Source: Bacteroidota bacterium (GTDB lineage Bacteria > Bacteroidota > Bacteroidia > Flavobacteriales_D > Sanyastnellaceae). Taken from it: a stretch of DNA of 64,000 bases. Below, one piece after another: positions 7,817 to 16,346 of the stretch. The stretch spans positions 124,001 through 188,000 of the forward strand of contig JAQBTQ010000002.1 in NCBI GenBank assembly GCA_027624855.1. The letters are read 5' to 3'. The position numbers and the translations under genes are program-made. Position 1 is the stretch's first letter; each line of letters begins with the position of its first letter. The notes beneath the pieces are model-generated. The model was not told where the DNA came from. It saw only the letters and a program-made list of their open reading frames with translations, and made no database searches.

Positions 7817-10543
7817 ATGGTTTTTCAACGGATGATGGTTGCGTTTTTTGGTGCGCTTTTTCGGTCCTGTCCTGGTTGGATTTTGGGCGTTAAACTGTGC
7901 GCCCTACTCGTGGTCAATCAACTGTCTATCAATGAGGCCCAGGCGACCCACAACCGAGCAGGGGAAATTACCTATTCCCATGTTGAAGGGCTTACTTATG
8001 AGATTCTCATAACGACTTATACCAAAACAAGTGCTCCAGCAGATCGCCCTTGGCTTTATTTGTACTGGGGAGATGAGAATGACGAGCCCATTGACAGTTT
8101 GGAAAGAGAAAGCATTCAATTGCTTGAAGATGATATTCAAATCAACTTGTATCGCGGAAATCATACATATGGAGGTCCGGGTGTTTTTGAGATCAGGGTG
8201 GAAGATCCCAATCGCAATCAGGGAGTCCTGAATATTCCAGGTTCTGTAGACGTCCCTTTTGCAATCAGTAGTTTGTTGATCATTGACCCCATTGCAGGAC
8301 ACAATAACTCCGTTCAATTGTTGAATCCAGCCCAACAAAACGCTTGTTTGTTTCAAACATGGATCCATAATCCTGGAGCTCATGATCCAGATGGGGATTT
8401 GTTAACCTATGATTTGGTTCCATGCAGAGGATTCGACAGTGACATCATTCCTGATTATGTGCCACCCGATGAGGTCAGTCCGAACGAAGACACCTTCGAA
8501 ATCGATCCAACTTATGGCGATGTCACTTGGGAAGTTCCTCAAATCGCAGGAATCTACAATGTCGCTTTGCGAATTCAAGAATGGCGATCGGTAGAAGGCC
8601 AATTGATCAAAGTAGGTGAAGTCGTTCGAGATATGCAGATTACGGTGGAGTCTTGTACCAACCAACCTCCAGTTATTTCTGCCATTCCGGACACGTGTGT
8701 TGTGGCTGGTTCCTTTTTATCACTCATCGTGAATGCCCAAGACCCGGATGGCGACAACCTGGATTTAGATGCCATTGGGGGGCCCTTGTCGGAAGTTGAA
8801 AATCCTGCACAATTTACAGATTTGGGTGCTGGTATCGGACAATTCGTTTGGTCTCCAGAATGCCCAGAAGTGCGGGAAGCCCCCTACCAAGTCGTTGTAA
8901 GGGCTGAAGACAATAGCAATCAAGTGCAGCTCATGGATCTGGAATCCTTTCAGATTCGCGTGGTCGCTCCCGGGGTTGTGATGAACGATGTTACGCCCAT
9001 CGGTAACACCATGGTTGTTGATTGGAATCCGAATGAATGCATAGGCGAATTGCCTGCATGGAAAGTGGATGCTGGAGTGTATTCGGTGTATCGCAGAGTG
9101 GATTCATTGGATTGGGATCCTGATGCTTGCGAAACAGGCATTCCTGATGATTTGGGTTATGAGTTGATTGGGACGGTCGAAGGACTACTCAACACAGAAT
9201 TCATTGATACCGATTTACTCTCATTCGGGGCAACCTATTGCTATCGAATCGTCACTGAATGGCCGGGGAGTGGTGAATCGATGGCTGGAGATGAAATGTG
9301 TGCTACTGTTCGCAAAGACATTCCGGTCATCACTCGAGTATCGGTAGAATCCACTGATGAAGACAATGGCATCATAGAAGTCAGGTGGTCTCCTCCGACT
9401 GATGCCGACACGCTCATTTTCCCTGGACCATATTACTATAACGTTTGGGGGTCGACAGAGGGTTCTCCAGAAGAAATTCAATTTCATCAAACAGCCGAGT
9501 CACCCTTTCTCAATCAACCCGAGCAAGGCTGGTTCCATGAAAACATCGACACGCAAAATCAAAGCTGGACTTACCGATTGGAGTGTGTCAGCTCCAGCGG
9601 ATCCATGGGGTATTCTTCTCCTGCTGACAGCCCATGGTTATCGATTGAGCCCGATGACAATCAGTTAACCCTGACCATAACGGGATTCTTCCCTTGGTGG
9701 GTAGAAGGGTATCGAATTTTTCGCCTCGACGCGTCTGGTGAAGTGTTGATTGGCGAGTCTTCACAGGCCACTTACTTCGATACGGGATTGGTCAACAATC
9801 AAAGCTATTGCTACCGGGTGGAGACCCTGGGAAATTATGATGGCGATGCCATTGAAGGGCCATTATTGAATTGGAGTCAAGAAGCGTGTGCGAAACCCTT
9901 TGATTATACTCCTCCATGCCCGCCTGATTTTTTCTTAGAGTCCGATTGCGTGGAAGAGATCAACCATTTCGCTTGGGATAACATCGTAGGATGTGCGGAT
10001 GATGTCATGGGCTATCAGCTCTATTGGGCGCCCGTTCTTGGAGATTCTTTGTCGCCTATCGTCCAGTTTTCGAACCCAGAATCGTTGACTTATACTTGGA
10101 ATGAATGGGGAAATCGAGGCACTTTGGCTGGATGCTTTGCCATTACAGCCTTGGATAGTTTGCTCCCGGGTCCTGATGGTGAATTGCGTCGGAATGAAAG
10201 CCTGATGAGTGATACGATTTGTGTAGACAATTGTCCTTACTATTTCCTTCCGAATGTATTCACTCCAAATTTTGATGAGTACAATGACTCATTTGAGGCG
10301 TTTCCTTGGAAGTTCATTGATTCTGTCGATGTGCGAATTTTCAATCGGCTGGGAGAAGAAGTGTTTCAAACCACCGATCCATGGATTCGTTGGGATGGCA
10401 GGCATCGAGATGGGGGGATGTGCGCGGATGGGGTTTATTTCTATACGGCCAAGGTCTTTACCATTCGACTCATTGGAATAGTTGAAGAACAATTTAGTGG
10501 CGAGTTGCATTTAATCGATGGGGTCGGACCCATCAACGAGTAA
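7817..10543 (+). CDS. T9SS type B sorting-domain protein (gliding motility-associated C-terminal domain)
   Basis: A secreted protein of about 908 residues. A hydrophobic N-terminus ends near EAQA, followed by THNRAGEITYSHVEG, an opening seen in many Bacteroidota surface proteins. The middle holds Ig/cadherin-like and FN3-like beta repeats (e.g. VDWNPNECIGELP, EVRWSPPTDAD). The last ~90 residues are a CHU_C/type B T9SS sorting domain: LPNVFTPNFDEYNDSF, IFNRLGEEVFQ, WDGRHRDGG, ADGVYFYTAKV. It is therefore expected to leave through T9SS and be attached at or released from the surface. Start could be ATG 7817 or 7832. Its ligand is unknown. ribE follows after 2 nt. Confidence 0.88.
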   Translation: MVFQRMMVAFFGALFRSCPGWILGVKLCALLVVNQLSINEAQATHNRAGEITYSHVEGLTYEILITTYTKTSAPADRPWLYLYWGDENDEPIDSLERESIQLLEDDIQINLYRGNHTYGGPGVFEIRVEDPNRNQGVLNIPGSVDVPFAISSLLIIDPIAGHNNSVQLLNPAQQNACLFQTWIHNPGAHDPDGDLLTYDLVPCRGFDSDIIPDYVPPDEVSPNEDTFEIDPTYGDVTWEVPQIAGIYNVALRIQEWRSVEGQLIKVGEVVRDMQITVESCTNQPPVISAIPDTCVVAGSFLSLIVNAQDPDGDNLDLDAIGGPLSEVENPAQFTDLGAGIGQFVWSPECPEVREAPYQVVVRAEDNSNQVQLMDLESFQIRVVAPGVVMNDVTPIGNTMVVDWNPNECIGELPAWKVDAGVYSVYRRVDSLDWDPDACETGIPDDLGYELIGTVEGLLNTEFIDTDLLSFGATYCYRIVTEWPGSGESMAGDEMCATVRKDIPVITRVSVESTDEDNGIIEVRWSPPTDADTLIFPGPYYYNVWGSTEGSPEEIQFHQTAESPFLNQPEQGWFHENIDTQNQSWTYRLECVSSSGSMGYSSPADSPWLSIEPDDNQLTLTITGFFPWWVEGYRIFRLDASGEVLIGESSQATYFDTGLVNNQSYCYRVETLGNYDGDAIEGPLLNWSQEACAKPFDYTPPCPPDFFLESDCVEEINHFAWDNIVGCADDVMGYQLYWAPVLGDSLSPIVQFSNPESLTYTWNEWGNRGTLAGCFAITALDSLLPGPDGELRRNESLMSDTICVDNCPYYFLPNVFTPNFDEYNDSFEAFPWKFIDSVDVRIFNRLGEEVFQTTDPWIRWDGRHRDGGMCADGVYFYTAKVFTIRLIGIVEEQFSGELHLIDGVGPINE

Positions 10544-10545
10544 GC

Positions 10546-11136
10546 ATGTTTACTGGAATCATTGAAAGCATAGGTCAGGTGGTGAGCATCCATTCGGAAG
10601 GCTCCAATGTTCATTTTGGTGTGGCGTGTGATTTTTTATCAGAATTGAAAGTGGACCAAAGTGTAGCACACAATGGGGTGTGCTTGACCGTGGTCGAATT
10701 GCATCCAGAACATTTCGTTGTTACCGCGATTCAGGAGACCCTGGATCGAACGAATTTGGGCCACTGGAAAGAGGGAACGCTGGTCAACTTGGAACGATGC
10801 ACACCACTCGGAGGTCGATTGGATGGGCATATCGTGCAGGGCCATGTCGATGCCACAGGGGTATTGAAGGAGGCGACTTTTCACGACGGCAGCTGGATGC
10901 TGCACATTGAACATGTTAAAGATCCTTCATTCATTACCGTATCCAAAGGTTCGGTAACAGTAAACGGCATTAGCCTTACAGTGGTTGACTCGAATCCACA
11001 AGAATTTTCAGTAGCCATCATCCCCTATACTTGGGAGCACACCAACCTTCATATGTTGGAAGTAGGGAGCCTTGTCAACTTGGAATTTGACATCATCGGG
11101 AAGTACGTCGCCCGGATGCTGTCAAAGATGGATTAA
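10546..11136 (+). CDS. ribE: Riboflavin synthase, alpha chain
   Basis: Dismutates two 6,7-dimethyl-8-ribityllumazines to riboflavin. At 196 residues it shows the two homologous barrels, each starting with a recognisable repeat: MFTGIIESIGQV at residue 1 and DGHIVQGHVDATG near 95. The substrate motifs NGVCLTVV and NGISLTVVD recur in each half. It is separated by 2 nt from the upstream T9SS cargo gene and by 2 nt from the convergent lptB. No FMN riboswitch was seen upstream. Confidence 0.97.
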   Translation: MFTGIIESIGQVVSIHSEGSNVHFGVACDFLSELKVDQSVAHNGVCLTVVELHPEHFVVTAIQETLDRTNLGHWKEGTLVNLERCTPLGGRLDGHIVQGHVDATGVLKEATFHDGSWMLHIEHVKDPSFITVSKGSVTVNGISLTVVDSNPQEFSVAIIPYTWEHTNLHMLEVGSLVNLEFDIIGKYVARMLSKMD

Positions 11137-11138
11137 CC

Positions 11139-11903
11139 TCAGGAGGCCGAGGAATTAATTTTTGATCGAAGGATAAAATTTTGGCCTAGGTAAACCCGGC
11201 GCACTTGTTCATCCGAAGCCAATTCTTCAGCGCTGCCGTGTTTCAATATTTTTCCTTCAAAAAGCAAATAGGCCCGATCGGTGATGTGCAATGTCTCTTG
11301 AACGTTGTGATCTGTGATCAAAATCCCAATATTTTTCGATTTCAGTTGCTGAACAATGCGTTGAATGTCTTCAACAGCGATGGGATCAACACCGGCAAAA
11401 GGCTCGTCCAATAAGATGAATTGAGGATCGGTAGCAAGCGCGCGTGCTATTTCAGTTCGCCGCCGTTCGCCTCCGCTCAGAACGTCTCCGTTGGATTTCC
11501 GCACTTTTTCTAACCCAAATTCGGATATCAAAGATTCGAGCTTTTCGTGTTGCTCGGTTTTCGTGATTCCTTGCAATTCGAGGATAGCCAAAATGTTGTC
11601 CTCAACAGACAATTTCCGAAAGACCGATGCTTCCTGTGGCAGGTAACCAATACCCATTCTTCCTCTCTGGTACATCGGCAAGTGGGTGATTTCGGTCGAG
11701 TTCATAAAGACCTTTCCAGCATCCGCCTGGACCAATCCCACGACCGTATAAAAGCTGGTCGTTTTGCCTGCACCATTGGGCCCCAACAATCCGACTACTT
11801 CGCCTTGAGAAACATGCAAGGAAACGCCGTCAACGACTCGGCGTTGGCCGTATTTCTTCACCAGGCCTTCAGCTTTGAGTGTTTTTTTTGGGGTTGATTT
11901 CAT
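11139..11903 (-). CDS. lptB: LPS export ABC transporter ATP-binding protein
   Basis: The cytoplasmic ATPase that drives LPS extraction by LptFG and movement along the LptC bridge. The 254-residue protein has Walker [10 protein letters not shown] (41-49), signature LSGGE (142-146) and Walker B ILLDE (163-167). The partner lptC is in this window at 43.2 kb, in a different operon. It is the last gene of the kdsD-tatC-DUF5686-lptB run, 27 nt after DUF5686. Confidence 0.96.
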   Translation of the reverse strand: MKSTPKKTLKAEGLVKKYGQRRVVDGVSLHVSQGEVVGLLGPNGAGKTTSFYTVVGLVQADAGKVFMNSTEITHLPMYQRGRMGIGYLPQEASVFRKLSVEDNILAILELQGITKTEQHEKLESLISEFGLEKVRKSNGDVLSGGERRRTEIARALATDPQFILLDEPFAGVDPIAVEDIQRIVQQLKSKNIGILITDHNVQETLHITDRAYLLFEGKILKHGSAEELASDEQVRRVYLGQNFILRSKINSSAS

Positions 11904-11930
11904 TGTCCAAAAGTTACGGGGAATATTGAA

Positions 11931-14426
11931 TCAGATATCGGCGCTGATCCCGATTCGAATTCCCCAGCTATCCGGATCAGACAGCGGTTTGTCAGCGCGC
12001 CAAACGCCGTCTATTCGAATCACTTTTAAAATGTTTTCCAGACCAGCACTGTACTCAATGTAAGAGCCATTCAATCCAGTGGTTCCGTCAGGCAAAGCCA
12101 ACAGTGATTCATGTTTTGAATCCCAGCTTCCTTGAATTCCTTTTGCACTCAGCACCTCTCGAAAGCCCAATCTTCGAATCAATGGAATATGATTCAACAA
12201 GATTCCTTCTCCATGCCATTCTACAGAACCCATGACCCATTGATCGGTGACGTTTTCAAACACCCGCAACATGTTGAACGATTCAGGTGTCATTATAATG
12301 GTGCCACTGGTCGGAACAGCCTCCAGCAAAGGGAATGGTGCGGATCCAAAATACCTGCCTGCTTGTGCAATCCAATTGATTTGTCCCCACCAACCGAGCC
12401 TGATTTCGTCCTCACCTTCGAGTGTGCAACGGAGGTATTGGTATTGTGACCCTAGGATATTTGGGATTCCCCAGGTCACATTTGCAGTCAAGATGGGCCA
12501 TTCCGTTCCCAGACTGAACCGATCGAATTCGCCACCAACAAATCGCTCTCCTCTAGCGTAGCGAACAATTCCGGTCACTTCGGAGGTCACCAATCTGTCA
12601 ATGGGGAGTGCCGTGGAGGGATCCAGAAACTCCCAAGTCCCGCTCGTCCGGACTTGTCGATGACGCCACTCGACAAATCCTGTAAAACCAGGGCCGAACT
12701 CATGAAAAATTGAAGCTTCGGCGCGATGAACTTCTGAGAGTAAGTTGGTCGTGTCCGTCCGAAATGCCGAAGTGAACGCTTCGCCTTGGTTAAGCAATCC
12801 GGCCATTCCAAATTGCTCGAGGTCGCGTTTGAATTCAATATAAGCTTCGGTTCGCGGACTTTTTCTCATGATTTGACGGGCACTGAAGCCTCCTTTCCAG
12901 CGATGGTCGTAGGTTCCATAGGCTCCAAAAACGCTGGGCATAAACCGTGTGCTGAAAGCATTAGAAGTTCTTACATCCAATCGAAATCGCTGACCTTCAG
13001 TGGGGTTTGTGGTATATGAGGACCACCATGCCCCGAGCTCAAGAGGTCCCGTTAAGATGTATCCAGTGCCGAGGAAATAGCCCGCTCCTTTGACGAGCCT
13101 CCATTGGGGTTTGGCGGTGACGGAGTCGGTCATCACCGAAATATTGGATTCCCTTGGAAGTAAGGGTTGAATCCTCAATGAATCCCATTCTTGATCCGTA
13201 CGTTGGGTCGCCAATGAGTCGAATTGTAAATCCCTTCCACCCCTCCATGAATCACTTGCTAACGCGGTGCCCCATTGGTGCTTGTCGAAAGAGTTCGTTC
13301 TCCGCATGTAAGCGCCAATGGAACGATCTGCGATGCTCAAGTCAAATAAAATGGACTCATAACTTAACATCCATCGCTCTTCTTTCTTCAGCCCTTCTTC
13401 AGAAGCAACGGGAATGTAGGATTGCTTCCATTGCATGTCGCGCACGTAGTTGATGTTCGCGCCAGGACTTAATCGAGCATCGACCTCGACCAGCGCCAAA
13501 CTCATGGTATCAACCAACAACTCACCTTCAAATGTCATTTCTCCTTTTCTCCTTGGAACAAAAGCCAATCGCATGGTCGCTCGTCCGTCTCGATCCAGCG
13601 TATCCAGGATGTAGAATCGATAATGAGCGCTGGCTCGATCGTGCAAGGGAGAGGTAAAAACCCGATCGAGCATCAACAGATGATTCTCGTACAAATTGAT
13701 TTCAGGAAACCGGCTGTTCATCTCGGAAGCGGCCATGTCACCTCCACTTCCAAGTTTGCCCGATACTTGGGTTGCGAGAATTTGGGTTTGCTTTTTTTTG
13801 GGCGAGGAGGTCCATTGTTCTTCAGCCACGAATTCCCCAAATAGCACGGGAAGCGCTACCCTGGGCTCTGAGTAATCGATGTAATCGAAAATGAAATCAA
13901 AAGATCCCCAGTACCAGGCGTTGATTTGGCGATCAGTCAAGTCATTGATGTCCACTTCCATGCGCGCGTGAACCTGATGGGAAGCTTCATTTAAGGATTG
14001 GGGATTGTTTCGTTCTTTGGCTTCAATCACCCTTTGCATGAAGGGCTTTGCAGGGTTTTTTTCTTTTTTGTTCGGACGAACTTCTGCTGCCCCAAGATCA
14101 AAGGCCTTGGGCTCTAGGCTGATGTCGATCCGTTGTTTTGCTCCTCGAGTCACCTCGAATGATTGGGATGAATAGCCCAAAAAAGTTGCGGTCAATCGAC
14201 CTGGTCGGTTTTCAGTTGACAAGGAATACCGGCCTTTTTCATTGGTCATAGTACCGGTCCCAGCGCCAACGAGCACCACGTTTACGTATGGCAGAGGATC
14301 TCCAGTGACTGCATCAAACACATGGCCCGAAACTTCCGTGATTTGAGCGCTCAATCCATAAGCATTGACCATCAAGCCAATCAGGCATATCCATCGTCCT
14401 ATCGGAAAGGGGTGATTATTGGGCAT
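11931..14426 (-). CDS. DUF5686 / carboxypeptidase-regulatory-like outer-membrane protein
   Basis: An 831-residue exported protein. A signal segment (WICLIGLMVNAYGLSAQ) is followed by a CarboxypepD_reg-like beta domain (SGHVFDAVTGDPLPYVNVVL...TNEKGRYSL, about residues 30-105). The rest is a long region rich in alternating beta strands, matching the DUF5686 family and probably forming an outer-membrane barrel. No TonB box or plug domain is obvious. Its first 11 nt overlap the tatC end, so it is cotranscribed with tatC. Function unknown; position between tatC and lptB fits an envelope role. Confidence 0.82.
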   Translation of the reverse strand: MPNNHPFPIGRWICLIGLMVNAYGLSAQITEVSGHVFDAVTGDPLPYVNVVLVGAGTGTMTNEKGRYSLSTENRPGRLTATFLGYSSQSFEVTRGAKQRIDISLEPKAFDLGAAEVRPNKKEKNPAKPFMQRVIEAKERNNPQSLNEASHQVHARMEVDINDLTDRQINAWYWGSFDFIFDYIDYSEPRVALPVLFGEFVAEEQWTSSPKKKQTQILATQVSGKLGSGGDMAASEMNSRFPEINLYENHLLMLDRVFTSPLHDRASAHYRFYILDTLDRDGRATMRLAFVPRRKGEMTFEGELLVDTMSLALVEVDARLSPGANINYVRDMQWKQSYIPVASEEGLKKEERWMLSYESILFDLSIADRSIGAYMRRTNSFDKHQWGTALASDSWRGGRDLQFDSLATQRTDQEWDSLRIQPLLPRESNISVMTDSVTAKPQWRLVKGAGYFLGTGYILTGPLELGAWWSSYTTNPTEGQRFRLDVRTSNAFSTRFMPSVFGAYGTYDHRWKGGFSARQIMRKSPRTEAYIEFKRDLEQFGMAGLLNQGEAFTSAFRTDTTNLLSEVHRAEASIFHEFGPGFTGFVEWRHRQVRTSGTWEFLDPSTALPIDRLVTSEVTGIVRYARGERFVGGEFDRFSLGTEWPILTANVTWGIPNILGSQYQYLRCTLEGEDEIRLGWWGQINWIAQAGRYFGSAPFPLLEAVPTSGTIIMTPESFNMLRVFENVTDQWVMGSVEWHGEGILLNHIPLIRRLGFREVLSAKGIQGSWDSKHESLLALPDGTTGLNGSYIEYSAGLENILKVIRIDGVWRADKPLSDPDSWGIRIGISADI

Positions 14427-15246
14427 CTTTCTTCTTGCGATGCACCCGTTTGGATATGATGATACTCACTTCATATAATGCCAATACCGGCAAGGAAACC
14501 AAAACTTGACTTGTTACGTCTGGAGGGGTAATCAATGCTGAGACGATAAGAATCGCCACCAATGAGTGCCGTCGGTATTTGCGTAAAAGTTCGGGCGTGA
14601 CCAATCCTGCTTTACTCAAAAAGTAAACGACCACGGGTAACTGAAAAATCAATCCAGAAGCGAGGGTGATGGAGGCAACCGTTTTCATGTAGGACATCAC
14701 AGAAATCCGGGATTGAACGTCACTCAATTCATAATTTCCCAGGAATTGCAGGGATAACGGGGCGATGACGTAATAACCGAATAGGACGCCCAGGAAAAAT
14801 AAAAAGGAAGAACTTGCGCCGATGCCGCGGGCGGATTTTCGTTCTTTCTCCTTTAACGCGGGTCGAACAAAGAGCCATGCTTGCCAGAAGACCGCTGGAA
14901 ATGCCACAATGAAGCCTGCAATGGCGGAGACCAAGATGTGTGTGGTAAAATTACCGAGCATGGTGGTGTTGATTAGCTCGTAATTGATGCTTGTGACGCA
15001 GAGGGAGTCACCTGCACCGACCCATTGAGACAATTGACAGAATGCCCGAAAAGTGACGAAATCAACTCTTCTAGGGCCAAAGAGAACAACATCAAATAAC
15101 CAATCTTTCGATAGAAAGAGTACGATTCCACCCATCAAGATGAACGCCGCTCCGAAAAAAATACGTTTTCTTAGTTCCTCGAGGTGGTCGAGAAATCCCA
15201 TTTCTTTATCATGGGTTTCATTCCCATCGGATTGGTCAAGCGCCAT
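14416..15246 (-). CDS. tatC: Twin-arginine translocase subunit TatC
   Basis: The core receptor of the Tat pathway, which exports folded proteins. The 276-residue protein has the diagnostic N-terminal GFLDHLEELRKRIFF and six hydrophobic helices, with the FVRPALKEKERK loop between helices 2 and 3 and a long first periplasmic loop (about residues 45-85). tatA is not in this window. It lies 17 nt after kdsD. Confidence 0.95.
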   Translation of the reverse strand: MALDQSDGNETHDKEMGFLDHLEELRKRIFFGAAFILMGGIVLFLSKDWLFDVVLFGPRRVDFVTFRAFCQLSQWVGAGDSLCVTSINYELINTTMLGNFTTHILVSAIAGFIVAFPAVFWQAWLFVRPALKEKERKSARGIGASSSFLFFLGVLFGYYVIAPLSLQFLGNYELSDVQSRISVMSYMKTVASITLASGLIFQLPVVVYFLSKAGLVTPELLRKYRRHSLVAILIVSALITPPDVTSQVLVSLPVLALYEVSIIISKRVHRKKKDAQ

Positions 15247-15263
15247 AAGACAAAATTAGGATT

Positions 15264-16217
15264 TCAAAAGATTCCTTCGCGCAGGATGTCATGCAAATGA
15301 ACAATCCCTAGGTACACATCACCATCATTGACGATGACTTGGGAAATTGAGTGTTGTTCCATCAGTTGAAATGCGCTTACTGCCAAAGACTTTCCTGCCA
15401 TTTGTTTTGGCTTGTCGTTCATGATATCCCGGGCTTTCACCTCCTCAGCTTTTTGATTGCGTTCCAGATGCCTTCTCAAATCTCCGTCCGTGATTACGCC
15501 CAGAATGTTCCCATTATCAATCACAGCAGTCGCTCCGCATCGACCCGCACTCATCTCAAGTACGATTTGGGCCATGGTGGCGTCTGGCGAAACCTGTGGC
15601 GCACGTCCCTCCTGAACCAGGTCCACTAGACGCGTGAACAATCGCTTTCCCAAGGCTCCACCAGGATGCATTTGAGCGAAATCTTTTGCTTCAAATCCCC
15701 TTGCTTCCATCAAGCACGTGGCCAAGGCGTCTCCCAGTGCCATTTGGGCTGCGGTGCTGGATGTCGGTGCCAAATCCAGTGGACAAGCTTCTTTCGAAAC
15801 GGTTGAATCCAACACCCAATTTGCCTGCTGGGCCAAATGAGAATTGCGGTTTCCAACAAGCGCGATAATCGGGATGCCCATGCTTTTGATTACGGGAGTC
15901 AAAGCCTTAATCTCAGGGGAATTTCCGCTTTTCGAAATGCAGATCACGACGTCGTTTTGCTGGATCAATCCCAAATCCCCATGAATGGCATCCGCAGCGT
16001 GCATGAAGACGGCAGGCGTTCCAGTTGAATTGAAAGTCGCCACAAGCTTTTGGGCGATGATGGCACTTTTCCCAATTCCACTGATGATGACACGGCCATG
16101 GAGATTGAGAATCAACTCACCCACTTGAACAAATGATTCGTCCAATCGATCAATGAGTCCCGCTATTGCCTCGCTCTCAAGTTTCAGGGTCTGACTAGCA
16201 CGATGAATCCAGTTCAT
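15264..16217 (-). CDS. kdsD: Arabinose-5-phosphate isomerase
   Basis: Interconverts ribulose-5-phosphate and arabinose-5-phosphate for Kdo synthesis. It has an N-terminal SIS domain (SGIGKSAIIAQKL, then CISKSGNSPEIKAL) followed by two CBS domains, the standard KdsD/KpsF layout at 317 residues. The ATG at 16217 is preferred over a TTG two codons earlier. First gene of the envelope operon with tatC, DUF5686 and lptB. A TAGCTTTG box at 16297-16304 on this strand may be its promoter. Confidence 0.94.
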   Translation of the reverse strand: MNWIHRASQTLKLESEAIAGLIDRLDESFVQVGELILNLHGRVIISGIGKSAIIAQKLVATFNSTGTPAVFMHAADAIHGDLGLIQQNDVVICISKSGNSPEIKALTPVIKSMGIPIIALVGNRNSHLAQQANWVLDSTVSKEACPLDLAPTSSTAAQMALGDALATCLMEARGFEAKDFAQMHPGGALGKRLFTRLVDLVQEGRAPQVSPDATMAQIVLEMSAGRCGATAVIDNGNILGVITDGDLRRHLERNQKAEEVKARDIMNDKPKQMAGKSLAVSAFQLMEQHSISQVIVNDGDVYLGIVHLHDILREGIF

Positions 16218-16243
16218 GATCAAGGATTTAGGGATAATCTTGG

Positions 16244-16274
16244 TTTGTTAAAACGAACGTCGAGCATACCTTTA
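16244..16274 (+). promoter_or_regulatory. Candidate promoter of recQ
   Basis: TTTG (16244-16247), 19-nt spacer and TACCTTTA (16267-16274), one mismatch from TAnnTTTG. It lies in the divergent kdsD-recQ gap. Confidence 0.4.
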
Positions 16275-16346
16275 AATTGCTTATCTTTAGTAAGCGCAAA
16301 GCTAAAGCTATTCGCCCGGTGTATGCCGGTACCAAATGTCTGATTG

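Noticed and set aside
10300-10546. FMN riboswitch before ribE
   Set aside because: ribE starts 2 nt after the coding sequence of the cargo gene, and no conserved RFN-type structure is seen there.
11137-11165. Terminator between ribE and lptB
   Set aside because: Only a 4-bp CCTC/GAGG pairing precedes a T-rich stretch; too weak to call.
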